Part shown: positions 17,432 to 26,055 of the stretch, one piece after another
Layout of the letters: each line of letters begins with the position of its first letter
Position numbering within the stretch: the first letter of the stretch is position 1
Source: an uncultured Desulfobacter sp.
GTDB lineage: Bacteria; Desulfobacterota; Desulfobacteria; Desulfobacterales; Desulfobacteraceae
DNA length: 64,000 bases
NCBI RefSeq assembly: GCF_963677125.1
Contig: NZ_OY781882.1
Span: 4,858,501 to 4,922,500 of the forward strand
Reading direction: 5' to 3'
The notes under the pieces: generated by a model
Told to the model about the DNA's origin: nothing
Seen by the model: only the letters and a program-made list of their open reading frames with translations
Database searches by the model: none
Made by a program: the position numbers and the translations under genes

Positions 17432-17492
17432 TCCTTCATTGTGGGCTGAATCTGGTCGTTAATAGACCAGATTCAGCCCATGGTTGTTAAAC
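17432..17492 (-). repeat. Family B element, copy B3 (first hairpin only)
   Basis: A perfect 16-bp inverted repeat, 17442-17457 with 17465-17480, around a seven-base loop. On the minus strand it reads AACAACCATGGGCTGAATC, then CTGGTCTATTAACGACCAG, then AGCCCACAATGAAGG, matching the first hairpin of B1. It lies 6 bases past the end of the ABC transporter gene and could act as its transcript end. The second hairpin of the family is missing. Confidence 0.75.
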
Positions 17493-17498
17493 AAAATC

Positions 17499-19493
17499 CT
17501 AGTTGGTTGACGCTTCATTGATTTCCCATCCACCGTCACCGCTTATGAACAGAATTTTATCATGATAGGCTTTTAACGTAGGACGGTGGCCCACGCTGAT
17601 ATAGGTGATGTTAAGTTGGGATAAGATGTTGTACAAAGCCTTCTCATTGTCTACGTCCAAAGCGGAGGTGGCTTCATCCAAAATGGCAAACTCGGGTTTC
17701 GTTGTCAAAAGCCTGGCAAAGGCCAACCGTTGCTGTTCGCCCTGGGAAAGCGTCTCTTCCCAGTTATTTTCCGCGTCAATAAAAGAGTTGTTCCCGGCAG
17801 CACGCTGCAATTTTTGATACAGGTCCGTGAGATTGACCCTCTCCATGACCGCTTTGATCTGAGTGTCGTCTAGGTGATGCCCGCTGGGATATTGGAGCTG
17901 TTCCCGTAGACTTCCCAGCACCATATAGGGTTTCTGGGGCAGGAACATGACCTTGTCCACCGGTGGGTGTTCAATGGTTCCGGAACCCGACGCCCAGAGC
18001 CCGGCAATACCCCGCAGCAGAGAACTTTTTCCCGCACCGGAATGACCCATGATCAGGATGCTTTTACCCCTATCAAGGTCAATACTCAGATTTTGGATCA
18101 GGGTGCGTTTATAATCAGGGGTTTGCAAGGTGAGGTCTTGCACCCGGATCGTCTCTTTGGCCACACGTTGAATTCGAGTCCGATTTTTGTCATCGCCCGA
18201 CGTTTTGGAGCCGGATGCCGTGAACAGTTTGTCTTTAAATGTAGAAACACGGTTGATGCCGGCGGCAAAGGCACTGATACTGTCAAAATACTGGACAATG
18301 ATGGAAAAGGCACCCAATACCTGGCCAAAGGCAAATGAGGCCTGGGATATTTCACCGAATTCCACCTTGCCGGCAAAATACATGGGTGCCACAATCATGG
18401 CAGGCAGGATAATGACCAGGTAATTGTAGCCGGTGGTAAAAAAATCAAGGTTCCGCTGCCAGCCAATGAGAAAATTAAAGTTTTTCAGCACCGCTTTAAA
18501 TCGCTTGAAGATCTGTTCCTTTTCCCCTTTTTCGCCCTGATAAAAGGCAATGGACTCGGCATTGTCCCGGATATGGATCAGGCCGTACCTGAAATCGGCT
18601 TCCTTGCGCAACTGGTTGTAGTTGAGCCCCACCAGGCGCTTTCCTATGAATATGGTAATAAGGGTTCCGCAAAAGGCATATACAAACAGTATGCCCGACA
18701 ATAGCCTGGAAATGGACCACAAAATGCCGGTAAAGGCCACAAGGTCAATGATGGCGCCTAAAATGATAAGCAAAAAACTTAAACTGGTCACCGTGAACTC
18801 TCTCAAATCCTCAGCCAGTCGCTGGTCCGGGTTGTCAATTTCCTTGTTGGTGGTCAAGGCATAGTAGGCACGGTTTTTAAGATAATTGTCAATGAAACTG
18901 GTGGTGATCCACTCCCGCCAGAACAGCCCGAGTTTTTTCCTGATGTATGAGTAAATCACCACAATGGGGGTGCCGATTACAAATACCGAGGCATACACGT
19001 AGAGAAAGCGCCAGAATGTGGGCTGATCCTTCTGGGCCAGGGCGGTTTGGAAAAAACGACCCACATAGCTGAGGACCACATTGAGTCCTGACACCGTGAA
19101 TGAAAGTAAAAGAAGAATCCCAAGGATGCCCCAGGGCAGAAAGAACCCTTTCAGTTTTTTGGAGTAGAGGGAAAAGATCAGGGCCGGCACTATAAAACCG
19201 GCAGCCAGAACCCAGATCAGGCTGGAATGGATAATGCCCTGGATCCAGTCCATCAGGCCCGGAGCCGTTTTGGTAACAAACTCGGGTGCAAAGGTATGGG
19301 TGGCGATTGTGGCGGTGGCAACAAACAAAAACAGAACAGATGCGACAAAGGCCATCAAAAGACACAACATTACAATAAACCGTGTCCGGCTCTTAAGGCT
19401 TTGGGGCAGCCAGAATTCCTGGGCAATATCCAGGTATTCCTTCCATAAGTTAAGATCCAGTCTTGAGAGACCGGAGATGTCACTGGGCGTCAT
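17499..19493 (-). CDS. SbmA/BacA- or YddA-type ABC transporter, permease fused to ATPase
   Basis: A 664-residue half-transporter of the ABCD/YddA class. Residues 40-440 contain about six membrane helices with the SbmA_BacA-like block RWREW-type FWREWITTSFIDNYLKNRAYY and NPDQRLAEDLREF. Residues 450-664 are the ATPase: Walker A GHSGAGKSSLLRGIAGLW, then FLPQKPYM, signature LSQGEQQRLAFARLL and Walker B FAILDEATSALD. Substrates for this class are diverse (peptides, fatty acids, vitamin B12), so none is assigned. It starts 14 bases after the phosphorylase gene, which places it in the glucosylglycerate operon; whether it moves a related metabolite is unknown. Confidence 0.85.
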   Translation of the reverse strand: MTPSDISGLSRLDLNLWKEYLDIAQEFWLPQSLKSRTRFIVMLCLLMAFVASVLFLFVATATIATHTFAPEFVTKTAPGLMDWIQGIIHSSLIWVLAAGFIVPALIFSLYSKKLKGFFLPWGILGILLLLSFTVSGLNVVLSYVGRFFQTALAQKDQPTFWRFLYVYASVFVIGTPIVVIYSYIRKKLGLFWREWITTSFIDNYLKNRAYYALTTNKEIDNPDQRLAEDLREFTVTSLSFLLIILGAIIDLVAFTGILWSISRLLSGILFVYAFCGTLITIFIGKRLVGLNYNQLRKEADFRYGLIHIRDNAESIAFYQGEKGEKEQIFKRFKAVLKNFNFLIGWQRNLDFFTTGYNYLVIILPAMIVAPMYFAGKVEFGEISQASFAFGQVLGAFSIIVQYFDSISAFAAGINRVSTFKDKLFTASGSKTSGDDKNRTRIQRVAKETIRVQDLTLQTPDYKRTLIQNLSIDLDRGKSILIMGHSGAGKSSLLRGIAGLWASGSGTIEHPPVDKVMFLPQKPYMVLGSLREQLQYPSGHHLDDTQIKAVMERVNLTDLYQKLQRAAGNNSFIDAENNWEETLSQGEQQRLAFARLLTTKPEFAILDEATSALDVDNEKALYNILSQLNITYISVGHRPTLKAYHDKILFISGDGGWEINEASTN

Positions 19494-19507
19494 TAAATTA
19501 TCCTGTC

Positions 19508-21283
19508 TTAAGATTTTGGGGTTGCAGTTTTTTTAATCCACATGGATTGGTAAGGGGTAAGATTCAAATTTGTATCGAGCTGAATCGGGCTTTCTGATAT
19601 TAGATCCACACCACCTGCCTGCCGCCACGGTTCGGGCAGGTCGTTTGGGGGAATGGTGACGGCCTGGTTCGTGATGTTGTGAATGCAGAATAGGGCAGGG
19701 GCGTTGCTTTCGTTATCCGGCCTGCGCTGGAATGCCACAATTTTTCTGTTTATGTTAAAGGTGATCTGCCCGGCATCCGGGTGAAAGGCTTGTTGCAGCT
19801 TTCTTTTGTCCACAAGTGCGCAAAGGGTGGAAAACACTTGATGGTGGTGGTCGTCGGGATCAGCCAGTTTGTCACACAGATCCGGATAATTCCAGATATG
19901 TCGATTGACAGCGCGGTTGGATTGCAGATTTTCCCTGCGCTCATAATCATTTTCCGTCCCCAACAGGCTATGGATATACATGGCCGGGATGCCTTTAAGG
20001 CCCAGCATGATGGTGTGTGCGCAGATAAACCGTTCTATCTGAAAATTAGTTTCCCGGCAGTGAATCGTTCCTTTCATGGCATCCCAAAGACTGATATTGA
20101 TTTCATACGGGTTGTCCTTGTGGTCGTTGAGCGCGCGGGTGGAAATTTTGCCGCCAAATGCCTTCATCAGATCAATGAGTTGTGTCATCTCCTGGCGGGA
20201 AAAATAGTCCTCCACGGGCCGCAGACCAATACCGTCGTGGGAGGCGATAAAGTTCAGGCAAGTGGTGCTTTCCATGGTGTCCGGCATGGTTTTCAGCCAA
20301 TCCGTTATACCTTTGCTGTTGCCTGTGATCATGGTGTTGAGCAAAAATGGCGGCAGCGGAAAATTGTATATTATCTGCGCTTCGTCGCCTATGCCGAAAT
20401 AGGAGAGGTTTTCCCGGGCCGGCACATTGGTCTCCGTGATAATTATGGCCCTGGGGTTGTGGGCCTGGATCAGGGTGCGCATAAGTTTGACGATTTTATG
20501 GGTCTGGCCTAAATGCAGGCAGGTGGTGCAGACCTCTTTCCATAGAAAGGCCACAGCGTCCAGCCGGAACACCTCTACCCCGTTATCCAGGTAATGGCGG
20601 ATAATCGCTAAAAATTCCATGAGGACGTCCGGGTTTTTAAAATTCAGGTCCACCTGATCATGGCCGAAGGTACACCAAACGTGTCGGGGGCCATCCGGTG
20701 TGGCCACCTCCCGGAGCAGGGGCGTCGTCCGGGGCCGGATCACCTGTGACAGGTCACTTTGTGGGTCCACAGTCACATAATAATCCTTTCCCGGGTGAAT
20801 GCTTTTTTTAAAGTTTTCAAACCATCTGCTACGAGATGATGTATGATTGACCACAAGATCGGCCATTAGCCGGCAGTGTCCGGCAATTTTGCGGATGTCC
20901 TTCCAATCCCCCAGGCTCGGGTTTACCGTGTAGTAGTCCATGACCGCAAACCCGTCATCCGAGGAATAGGGGAAAAAGGGCAGGATATGGACAATGGAGA
21001 ACCGGTCTTGGGTATACTTTTTTAGAAATTGGTCAAGTGTTTCTAAGGGTAGCGTCTCTTCTTCCACAAGGGAATTGCCATAGGTGAGCAGGGCAATGTC
21101 CTTTTCAGACCATAGGGGGATAGCGGAAACACAGCCGTCATCAAGGGTTGCGTGGATTGGCTCGAAAAAGGCAATGGCCTTTCGGGTCAGGGCATCTGCG
21201 TCTTGCCCGGGGTAAATGATTTCAAGGTGGGCTTTAACCTTGTCAAACAGGCAGGCCGGTGCTTTAAGGGTGGTATTGTTCAT
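19508..21283 (-). CDS. GH13_18 phosphorylase, probable glucosylglycerate phosphorylase
   Basis: This 591-residue TIM-barrel enzyme belongs to the sucrose phosphorylase subfamily of GH13. It shows ILPFFPYSSDDGFAVMDYY, LVVNHTSSRS, the nucleophile region VFRLDAVAFLWKE, the acid/base region IIITETNVP and the transition-state Asp in FIASHDGIG. Sucrose phosphorylases and glucosylglycerate phosphorylases are hard to tell apart by eye, but the adjacent glucosyl-3-phosphoglycerate synthase and phosphatase genes favour reversible phosphorolysis of glucosylglycerate to glucose 1-phosphate and glycerate. The ATG at 21283 was chosen over TTG at 21295; it overlaps the end of the synthase gene by 20 bases. 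Confidence 0.82.
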   Translation of the reverse strand: MNNTTLKAPACLFDKVKAHLEIIYPGQDADALTRKAIAFFEPIHATLDDGCVSAIPLWSEKDIALLTYGNSLVEEETLPLETLDQFLKKYTQDRFSIVHILPFFPYSSDDGFAVMDYYTVNPSLGDWKDIRKIAGHCRLMADLVVNHTSSRSRWFENFKKSIHPGKDYYVTVDPQSDLSQVIRPRTTPLLREVATPDGPRHVWCTFGHDQVDLNFKNPDVLMEFLAIIRHYLDNGVEVFRLDAVAFLWKEVCTTCLHLGQTHKIVKLMRTLIQAHNPRAIIITETNVPARENLSYFGIGDEAQIIYNFPLPPFLLNTMITGNSKGITDWLKTMPDTMESTTCLNFIASHDGIGLRPVEDYFSRQEMTQLIDLMKAFGGKISTRALNDHKDNPYEINISLWDAMKGTIHCRETNFQIERFICAHTIMLGLKGIPAMYIHSLLGTENDYERRENLQSNRAVNRHIWNYPDLCDKLADPDDHHHQVFSTLCALVDKRKLQQAFHPDAGQITFNINRKIVAFQRRPDNESNAPALFCIHNITNQAVTIPPNDLPEPWRQAGGVDLISESPIQLDTNLNLTPYQSMWIKKTATPKS

Positions 21284-22487
21284 AGTCTTTTTCAACCGCG
21301 TCTTTTAAGTCATCCATAATTTCGGGAAAAGCGGATTTCACCCGGTTCCAGGCCGGGATAAACGGCGTTGTATGGGGACCTTCAAGGAAACTGTTCCCCG
21401 CGGCCAGGATGTTTTCGGCAAACAGCTCCACAGCCTGTTCTTCCTTGTGGCGGTCCAGGGTCAATCCGTTCATCAAAGCGTCATTATGGTAGATTTCCAC
21501 AAAATCCAGGGCCTGCCGGTAGTAGGTGGCCTTAATGGTCCGGAAGGTTTCAGCGGTAAAAATTTCACCTTCTGTGGCCAGCTTTTTAAAGATGGCCTTG
21601 GCAATGTCAATACTCATTTTGGAGAGCCCTGCATCCGCATCATCAAAGCTTAATGGCTGATGCTTGTGGTCGTAAGTGTCGGCAATGTCCACCTGACAAA
21701 TGCGGTTTAGGCTGTAGTTGCGTTTCATTTCGTACAAAATACCTACCTCAAGCCCCCAGTCCGTTGGCATCCGTAACTCTTCAAGCACATCCGTTCGCAT
21801 GGAAAATTCTCCGGCTAGAGGATATCTGAAGCTCTCCAGATAATCTAAAGAGTCGGATGATGAACAGATTTTTTTCAAAGCGGATAACAAAGGCGATACC
21901 AGAAGCCGGCTCACCCGCCCATTGACCTTGGATTCGGTAAATCGGGCATAATACCCTTTGCAGAATTTATAGGCAAATTCGGGATGGGCCACAGGATAGA
22001 TCAGACGGGCCAGCAGGGAACGCTCATAGGTCAAGATATCGCAGTCATGCAACGCCACGGCATCCACCAGGTTCGATGCCAGAACATATCCAAAGCAATA
22101 CCATACGTTTCTGCCCTTGCCTGCTTCCGTGGGTGCCAGATCCAGCTGTGTCAGTTTTTTGTCTATGGCGCGTAATCGTGGCCCATCGTTCCAGAGAATA
22201 CGGTGGTGTTGGGGCAGGCGGGAAAAAAATTTAAGGGTGTGCCGGTACTGTTCTTCATTGGCCCGATCCAGCCCGATGACAATTTGATCCAGATAAGTGA
22301 CCTTGGCCAGTTCTTCCACAATATGGGCCAGGGCAGGGCCTTCAAGCTCGGAAAAAAGAGAGGGCAGCACCAGGCCCAGCGGCCGTTTTCTTGAAAATTC
22401 ACTGAGCTGGAATTCCAGCTCTTCCACCGGCTTCCTGGAGAGGTTGTGCAAGATGGTGATAATACCGTTTTGATGAAAATCGCCCAT
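21264..22487 (-). CDS. gpgS: Glucosyl-3-phosphoglycerate synthase-like glycosyltransferase (GT81)
   Basis: The 407-residue protein matches the retaining GT-A enzymes that transfer glucose from NDP-glucose to 3-phosphoglycerate, the first step to the compatible solute glucosylglycerate. Blocks include GLVLPSLFSELEGPALAHIV, GKGRNVWYCFGYVLAS, the metal-binding region ALHDCDILTYERSLLARL, and FRYPLAGEFSMRTDVLEEL with DWGLEVGILYEM. The last part is helical. The gene lies between a MpgP-type phosphatase and the phosphorylase. A mannosyl-3-phosphoglycerate synthase is the main alternative but has a different motif set. Confidence 0.84.
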   Translation of the reverse strand: MGDFHQNGIITILHNLSRKPVEELEFQLSEFSRKRPLGLVLPSLFSELEGPALAHIVEELAKVTYLDQIVIGLDRANEEQYRHTLKFFSRLPQHHRILWNDGPRLRAIDKKLTQLDLAPTEAGKGRNVWYCFGYVLASNLVDAVALHDCDILTYERSLLARLIYPVAHPEFAYKFCKGYYARFTESKVNGRVSRLLVSPLLSALKKICSSSDSLDYLESFRYPLAGEFSMRTDVLEELRMPTDWGLEVGILYEMKRNYSLNRICQVDIADTYDHKHQPLSFDDADAGLSKMSIDIAKAIFKKLATEGEIFTAETFRTIKATYYRQALDFVEIYHNDALMNGLTLDRHKEEQAVELFAENILAAGNSFLEGPHTTPFIPAWNRVKSAFPEIMDDLKDAVEKDYEQYHP

Positions 22488-22502
22488 GTGTTAAAGCCTC
22501 CT

Positions 22503-23342
22503 TTATGTGTTGAAAATCGCGTCCATGGCCTCCTGCCACCCTTCAGGCCCTTTTGCTGTGGTGCGGATAACGGTGTGGGGTTGATTTAACGTAATTTGAT
22601 CACAGCGGGCTGAACGGATGACAACCGCAATGTCCATCATATTCAGCATCGCCTGGTCATTGGGGCTGTCGCCAAGGCCTATGGTGAGGGGTGCCCTGCC
22701 CGTATCTGCGGTATAAAGTTTCAGTAGGCAGGCCACCCCGTCCTTTTTATCAAAGGGTCGGGATATGGAGATAAACCGTCCGCCCTGGACCCAGCCAAGG
22801 CCGGCGTCTGCGAGATGTCCGGTAAACGCCTCCCATTGTTCGGGGGATCCCTTCCAAAGAATGGGTTCAGTGCTTAGGCGCTGCCCTGCTTGTATGGCCT
22901 GCGCTTCTGTTAGTCCCGTGACCTGTGAAAGCCGGGCCGGCTTCATATCGGCAAAGCCTTCAAAGGAAAAGCCATGTGTCTGCCGTAAACGATTTAGTAT
23001 GGCTAAAACCGTGTTTCTGTCGCCCCCAAGCCGTTTAACCAGGAGCCCTGATTGCTGTTGAAATAAAGAATTTTTTTGGGCCAGGCCGGGAAATGTCTGT
23101 TCTGGTACGGCCACCACAGAGCCGTTTTCTGCGATAAAAGGGTGGCAATTGCCAAGGGCGCTGCGAATTTTAACTATTTCAACCAGAGTTTTGCTGGAAT
23201 TAAGGATGACAGGGATTTTTTTTTGGGCAAGCATGACCAGGGCGGGCAACGCCGGTTCAAAACCATAGGTGTCATGGTCCAGAAGGGTGCCGTCAAGATC
23301 TGTGAATACGAGTGCTTTACCGCTGTGTGGCATTTCAGTCAT
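22503..23342 (-). CDS. Glucosyl-/mannosyl-3-phosphoglycerate phosphatase (HAD-IIB)
   Basis: A 279-residue HAD phosphatase of the MpgP family that would remove the phosphate to give free glucosylglycerate. Motif I is VFTDLDGTLLDHD; motif II is VILNSSKT; NSSKT and FIAENGSVV are typical of MpgP; motif IV is GLGDSPNDQAML. It is the first gene of the operon phosphatase-synthase-phosphorylase-ABC. A TATAAT box lies at about 23350-23355 on the minus strand with TTCCGT 17 bases further up, which would leave almost no leader before the ATG at 23342. Confidence 0.85.
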   Translation of the reverse strand: MTEMPHSGKALVFTDLDGTLLDHDTYGFEPALPALVMLAQKKIPVILNSSKTLVEIVKIRSALGNCHPFIAENGSVVAVPEQTFPGLAQKNSLFQQQSGLLVKRLGGDRNTVLAILNRLRQTHGFSFEGFADMKPARLSQVTGLTEAQAIQAGQRLSTEPILWKGSPEQWEAFTGHLADAGLGWVQGGRFISISRPFDKKDGVACLLKLYTADTGRAPLTIGLGDSPNDQAMLNMMDIAVVIRSARCDQITLNQPHTVIRTTAKGPEGWQEAMDAIFNT

Positions 23343-23461
23343 TTGGGCATTATAGAGGGCAAATAAAAAAAACGGAAGGTAAGGATGAATTAATTTGGCA
23401 AATTATGAAATTCATCGGTCATGTTGTTTGGTCCGGCTGATGTTTATGCCAATGCCAGTTT

Positions 23462-23477
23462 GTCGCAATTGTGCGAC
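23462..23477. promoter_or_regulatory. Palindrome GTCGCA-N4-TGCGAC, likely activator site
   Basis: A perfect 6-bp inverted repeat with a four-base spacer, about 75 bases upstream of the -24 element of the sigma-54 promoter at 23551. This is the usual place for binding of a sigma-54 enhancer protein. Confidence 0.5.
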
Positions 23478-23550
23478 CCTTGGTTCTTCTTTTACTGCTG
23501 ATGATGGAATCTTAAAAATATAACACATTGAAAATATATTGTATTTAAAG

Positions 23551-23566
23551 TGGTACGGGTCTTGCT
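23551..23566 (+). promoter_or_regulatory. Sigma-54 promoter of the NifX-like operon
   Basis: TGGTACGGGTCTTGCT is a close match to TGGCACG-N4-TTGCW, with one change in the -24 box. GG is at 23552-23553 and GC at 23564-23565. The predicted start near 23577 leaves a 40-base leader ending in AAGGAG before the ATG. Confidence 0.78.
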
Positions 23567-23617
23567 AATATTTGCTGGTGCAGCAATCTTTCAACCCTTT
23601 ATATTTAAGGAGCATTT

Positions 23618-24196
23618 ATGAAAGTCGCAATCAGCGCATATGGTCAGGACTTGGATGCTGAGATCAATCCCAGGTTCGGCAGGTGTGATTTTCTTTTGAT
23701 CGTTGATACGGATACCATGGCTTATGAAAGCTTTGCCAATGAGAGTATGAATTTGACGGGAGGCGCCGGTATTCAGACAGCCTCCTTTGTGATTTCCAAA
23801 GGTGTTCAGGCCGTTTTAACCGGCAGTTGCGGTCCCAATGCCATGGAGGTGTTTAATTCCGCAGACGTGGCTGTGTATCCGGGGCAGGCAGGTACCGTGG
23901 CCCAGGCCGTGACCCGGCTGAAAAACAATGAATTGACAAGTGTAACCCAGGCAACAGCCGAAGAAAAGTCCGGCATGAACCCGGCATCTGCTCCCCAAAG
24001 ACCCATGAATGACTCTAATTTTCAACCTCCCGGTATGGGTGCCGGTAGAGGTATGGGAGGTGGCGGCGGTCGGGGCATGGGCGGCGGTGGTCGAGGTATG
24101 GGTGGCTGCGGCCGTGGCATGGGTGGCGGCGGCGGGCGCGGTATGGGCGGTGGCCGAGGCATGGGCGGCGGTAGCGGCATGGGGCGACGGCGTTAG
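23618..24196 (+). CDS. NifX/NifB-type iron-molybdenum cofactor domain protein with Gly-Met-Arg-rich tail
   Basis: Residues 1-108 form a dinitrogenase iron-molybdenum cofactor biosynthesis domain (KVAISAYGQDLDAEINPRFGRCDFLLIVD; VQAVLTGSCGPNAMEVF), the fold of NafY, NifX and the Desulfovibrio orange protein. Residues 138-192 are a low-complexity tail with units of RGMGGGG type and one RGMGGCG. The domain binds metal clusters in known relatives; the tail's role is unknown. Strong AAGGAG ribosome site. The gene has a sigma-54 promoter and is followed after 34 bases by a CGGC-domain gene. No nitrogenase genes are in the window, so a role outside nitrogen fixation is more likely. Confidence 0.85.
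   Translation: MKVAISAYGQDLDAEINPRFGRCDFLLIVDTDTMAYESFANESMNLTGGAGIQTASFVISKGVQAVLTGSCGPNAMEVFNSADVAVYPGQAGTVAQAVTRLKNNELTSVTQATAEEKSGMNPASAPQRPMNDSNFQPPGMGAGRGMGGGGGRGMGGGGRGMGGCGRGMGGGGGRGMGGGRGMGGGSGMGRRR
24045..24195 (+). repeat. GGT/GGC-rich in-frame repeat encoding the Gly-Met-Arg tail
   Basis: About seven degenerate units of the form GGTATGGG(A/C)GGTGGCGG encode RGMGGG repeats. Codons differ between units, so the protein sequence, not only the DNA, appears to be kept. Such tracts expand and contract easily, so tail length may vary between strains. Confidence 0.8.
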
Positions 24197-24230
24197 GAAT
24201 ATAAAAATTTAAGGATAATAGGAGGTACAT

Positions 24231-24611
24231 ATGACAAAAGTCGGACTAATCCGGTGCGAAAAAAATGAAACCAGATGTCCTTTGACCAATTGTTTTAAGA
24301 CAATGATGGAGACCACCCAGGGATTTGCCGGTTATGATGCCTGCACACCGGCAGGTGTTTTTACCTGCCGGTGCCCCGGAGACAATGTGGCGGACATGGC
24401 AAAAATTTTAAAGTCCAAAGGGGCCCAGGCGATTCATTTGTGCACTTGCTCATTTGCGTCCAAAACCGAAGACGGATGGGATAAGACCAAAGGTGGGTTT
24501 TGTTCGGATATTGAAAAGATCGCAGCCAATATTTCCCAGGCCTCAGGCCTGCCCTGTACTCTGGGCACGGCCCATTTGCCCAAGGATTATTCTCCGATTA
24601 CCTTTGAGTAA
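24231..24611 (+). CDS. CGGC domain-containing protein
   Basis: A 126-residue cytoplasmic protein of the CGGC family, thought to bind a metal or cluster through cysteines. Cysteines fall in IRCEKNETRCPLTNC, DACTPAGVFTCRCPGDN, IHLCTCSFA and GGFCSDI. The biochemical function is not established. GGAGG lies seven bases before the ATG. It is evidently co-transcribed with the NifX-like gene and ends before a strong hairpin terminator, so the two form a short metal-related operon. Confidence 0.8.
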   Translation: MTKVGLIRCEKNETRCPLTNCFKTMMETTQGFAGYDACTPAGVFTCRCPGDNVADMAKILKSKGAQAIHLCTCSFASKTEDGWDKTKGGFCSDIEKIAANISQASGLPCTLGTAHLPKDYSPITFE

Positions 24612-24718
24612 AAAGGAAGACAGCATATCCGCCCCGAGCTGACCTGATTTGTCATCGTGTTTCAGCATGCAATGAACGTTCAAAGATCTATGTTGCTTAC
24701 ACAGCGATCATATATAAT

Positions 24719-24766
24719 AATGTCCGAAACATTAGTTAGTTGGTTTCGGACATTATTTATTTTTTC
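24719..24766 (+). terminator. Rho-independent terminator after the CGGC gene
   Basis: A perfect 12-bp stem (AATGTCCGAAAC, 24719-24730, with GTTTCGGACATT, 24743-24754) is followed by ATTTATTTTTTC. It lies inside an upstream extension of the channel gene's frame, which argues that translation of that gene begins after it. Confidence 0.75.
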
Positions 24767-24794
24767 AGGCTCGAAAAGGAGTGCATTAAAGAAG

Positions 24795-25454
24795 ATGCTG
24801 CGTGTTTTTCTAGAAAATAAATACACCATTCTTTTATGCAGTGTACTGCTCAATGTCATTGCCGCCCCGTTTTTTTCACAATCTAATCGTCCTGAACTGT
24901 TTTTTAACATGACCTTTTCATTAATTATGCTAACGGCAGTGCTTTCTGTGACAAGGGACAAAAAAATGTCCCAGGCCGCATCCTTTGTCTTGATGCTGCC
25001 ATGCCTGTTTTTTGTCTGGCAGGCATATTTTTATACCCTTGAAGAACATATGCTCCTAGCCTCTGCCGTGCTCCAGGCTATGTTTTTATCTTACATCTCC
25101 CTGCTGATTATTCTATTTATTTTTCGATCACCCGTTGTAACCCGGGACGTGGTCTCGGCAGCCCTTGTGGTTTATCTGTTCTCAGCCATGCTTTTTGCCA
25201 AATTGTATCTTATACTGGAATTGGCATATCCGGGATCGTTTTCGATTTCCCATGAAACCATCCGCGACAATCCTGGAATTTTAAAATATTTTTCCATGGT
25301 AACCTTGTCGACATTGGGATATGGTGATTTGTCTCCTGTTAACGATAAATCCCAGACCCTGGCGAGCATGGAGGCCATCTTCGGCCAGATTTATCTGGCT
25401 GTTCTCATTGCCAGGCTAGTGGGCATGCAGAGCGTACCTTTTTCAAAAAAATAG
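24795..25454 (+). CDS. Potassium-channel-like membrane protein
   Basis: A small ion channel of the two-pore-helix type with extra N-terminal helices. After MLRVFLENKYTILL there are about five or six hydrophobic segments. Near the C-terminus, FSMVTLSTLGYGDLSP contains the TLGYGD potassium selectivity filter, followed by the inner helix IFGQIYLAVLIARLVG. The protein is 219 residues from the ATG at 24795. The frame stays open to 24657, but a terminator hairpin fills 24719-24766; the chosen start has AAGGAG rather far upstream (13 bases). No RCK/TrkA-N regulatory domain is attached. Confidence 0.78.
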   Translation: MLRVFLENKYTILLCSVLLNVIAAPFFSQSNRPELFFNMTFSLIMLTAVLSVTRDKKMSQAASFVLMLPCLFFVWQAYFYTLEEHMLLASAVLQAMFLSYISLLIILFIFRSPVVTRDVVSAALVVYLFSAMLFAKLYLILELAYPGSFSISHETIRDNPGILKYFSMVTLSTLGYGDLSPVNDKSQTLASMEAIFGQIYLAVLIARLVGMQSVPFSKK

Positions 25455-25545
25455 AGTTGGACGATAATCCCCATTTTTTAAAACTGGATTTTTGGGTTCA
25501 AGATGAATATACTATTGGGCCAATTTAGTTCAAAAGGAGATTTGA

Positions 25546-26037
25546 TTGCTGATGCAGATAAGGGTGGGTACAGGAACCGATGTCCATGAGTTGGTTGTCG
25601 GCCCTAAGCTGGTTATCGGCGGGGTTGAGATCGAACATTCCATGGGGTTAAAAGGACATTCGGATGCGGATGTCTTACTGCATGCCGTTTGTGATGCCCT
25701 TTTAGGGGCTGCGGGCTTGGGGGACATCGGAGAGCATTTTCCGGATACGGATCCGGCATACAAAGGAATGGATTCCACCCGGTTTCTGAATATATGCAAC
25801 GGGAAAATTCAGGATAAAGGATTTATGGTCGGCAATCTTGATTGCACCATCTTTGCCCAGGCCCCGAAAATGAGTCCCCATAAAAAGGCCATGGCCGATT
25901 GTATCGCCCGGGTTCTGGAATTGTCTCCGGATTGTGTGAACATCAAGGCCACCACTACCGAGCATTTGGGCTTTATCGGCAGAAAAGAGGGCATTGCGGC
26001 CCAGGCCACGGTACTGCTGTATAAAAATGAAAGTTAA
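25546..26037 (+). CDS. ispF: 2-C-methyl-D-erythritol 2,4-cyclodiphosphate synthase
   Basis: IspF makes the cyclic diphosphate intermediate of the MEP isoprenoid pathway. The sequence has the metal-binding VGTGTDVHEL, then GGVEIEHSMGLKGHSDADVLLHAVCDALLGA, LGDIGEHFPDTD, and the C-terminal KATTTEHLGFIGRKEGIAA. Either TTG at 25546 (6 bases after GGAG) or ATG at 25552 may be the start; the difference is two residues. It is 18 bases ahead of cysS and not paired with ispD. Confidence 0.96.
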   Translation: MLMQIRVGTGTDVHELVVGPKLVIGGVEIEHSMGLKGHSDADVLLHAVCDALLGAAGLGDIGEHFPDTDPAYKGMDSTRFLNICNGKIQDKGFMVGNLDCTIFAQAPKMSPHKKAMADCIARVLELSPDCVNIKATTTEHLGFIGRKEGIAAQATVLLYKNES

Positions 26038-26055
26038 GATACAGGATAAAAAGCT

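Noticed and set aside
23618..24196. NifX-like gene as evidence for a nitrogenase cluster
   Set aside because: No nifHDK, nifE, nifN or nifB is nearby, and the domain also occurs in the unrelated orange-protein operons of sulfate reducers.
24657..24794. Longer N-terminus of the channel gene from the ATG at 24657 or 24720
   Set aside because: The stretch contains a perfect 12-bp terminator hairpin with a T-run, and neither ATG has a ribosome site.
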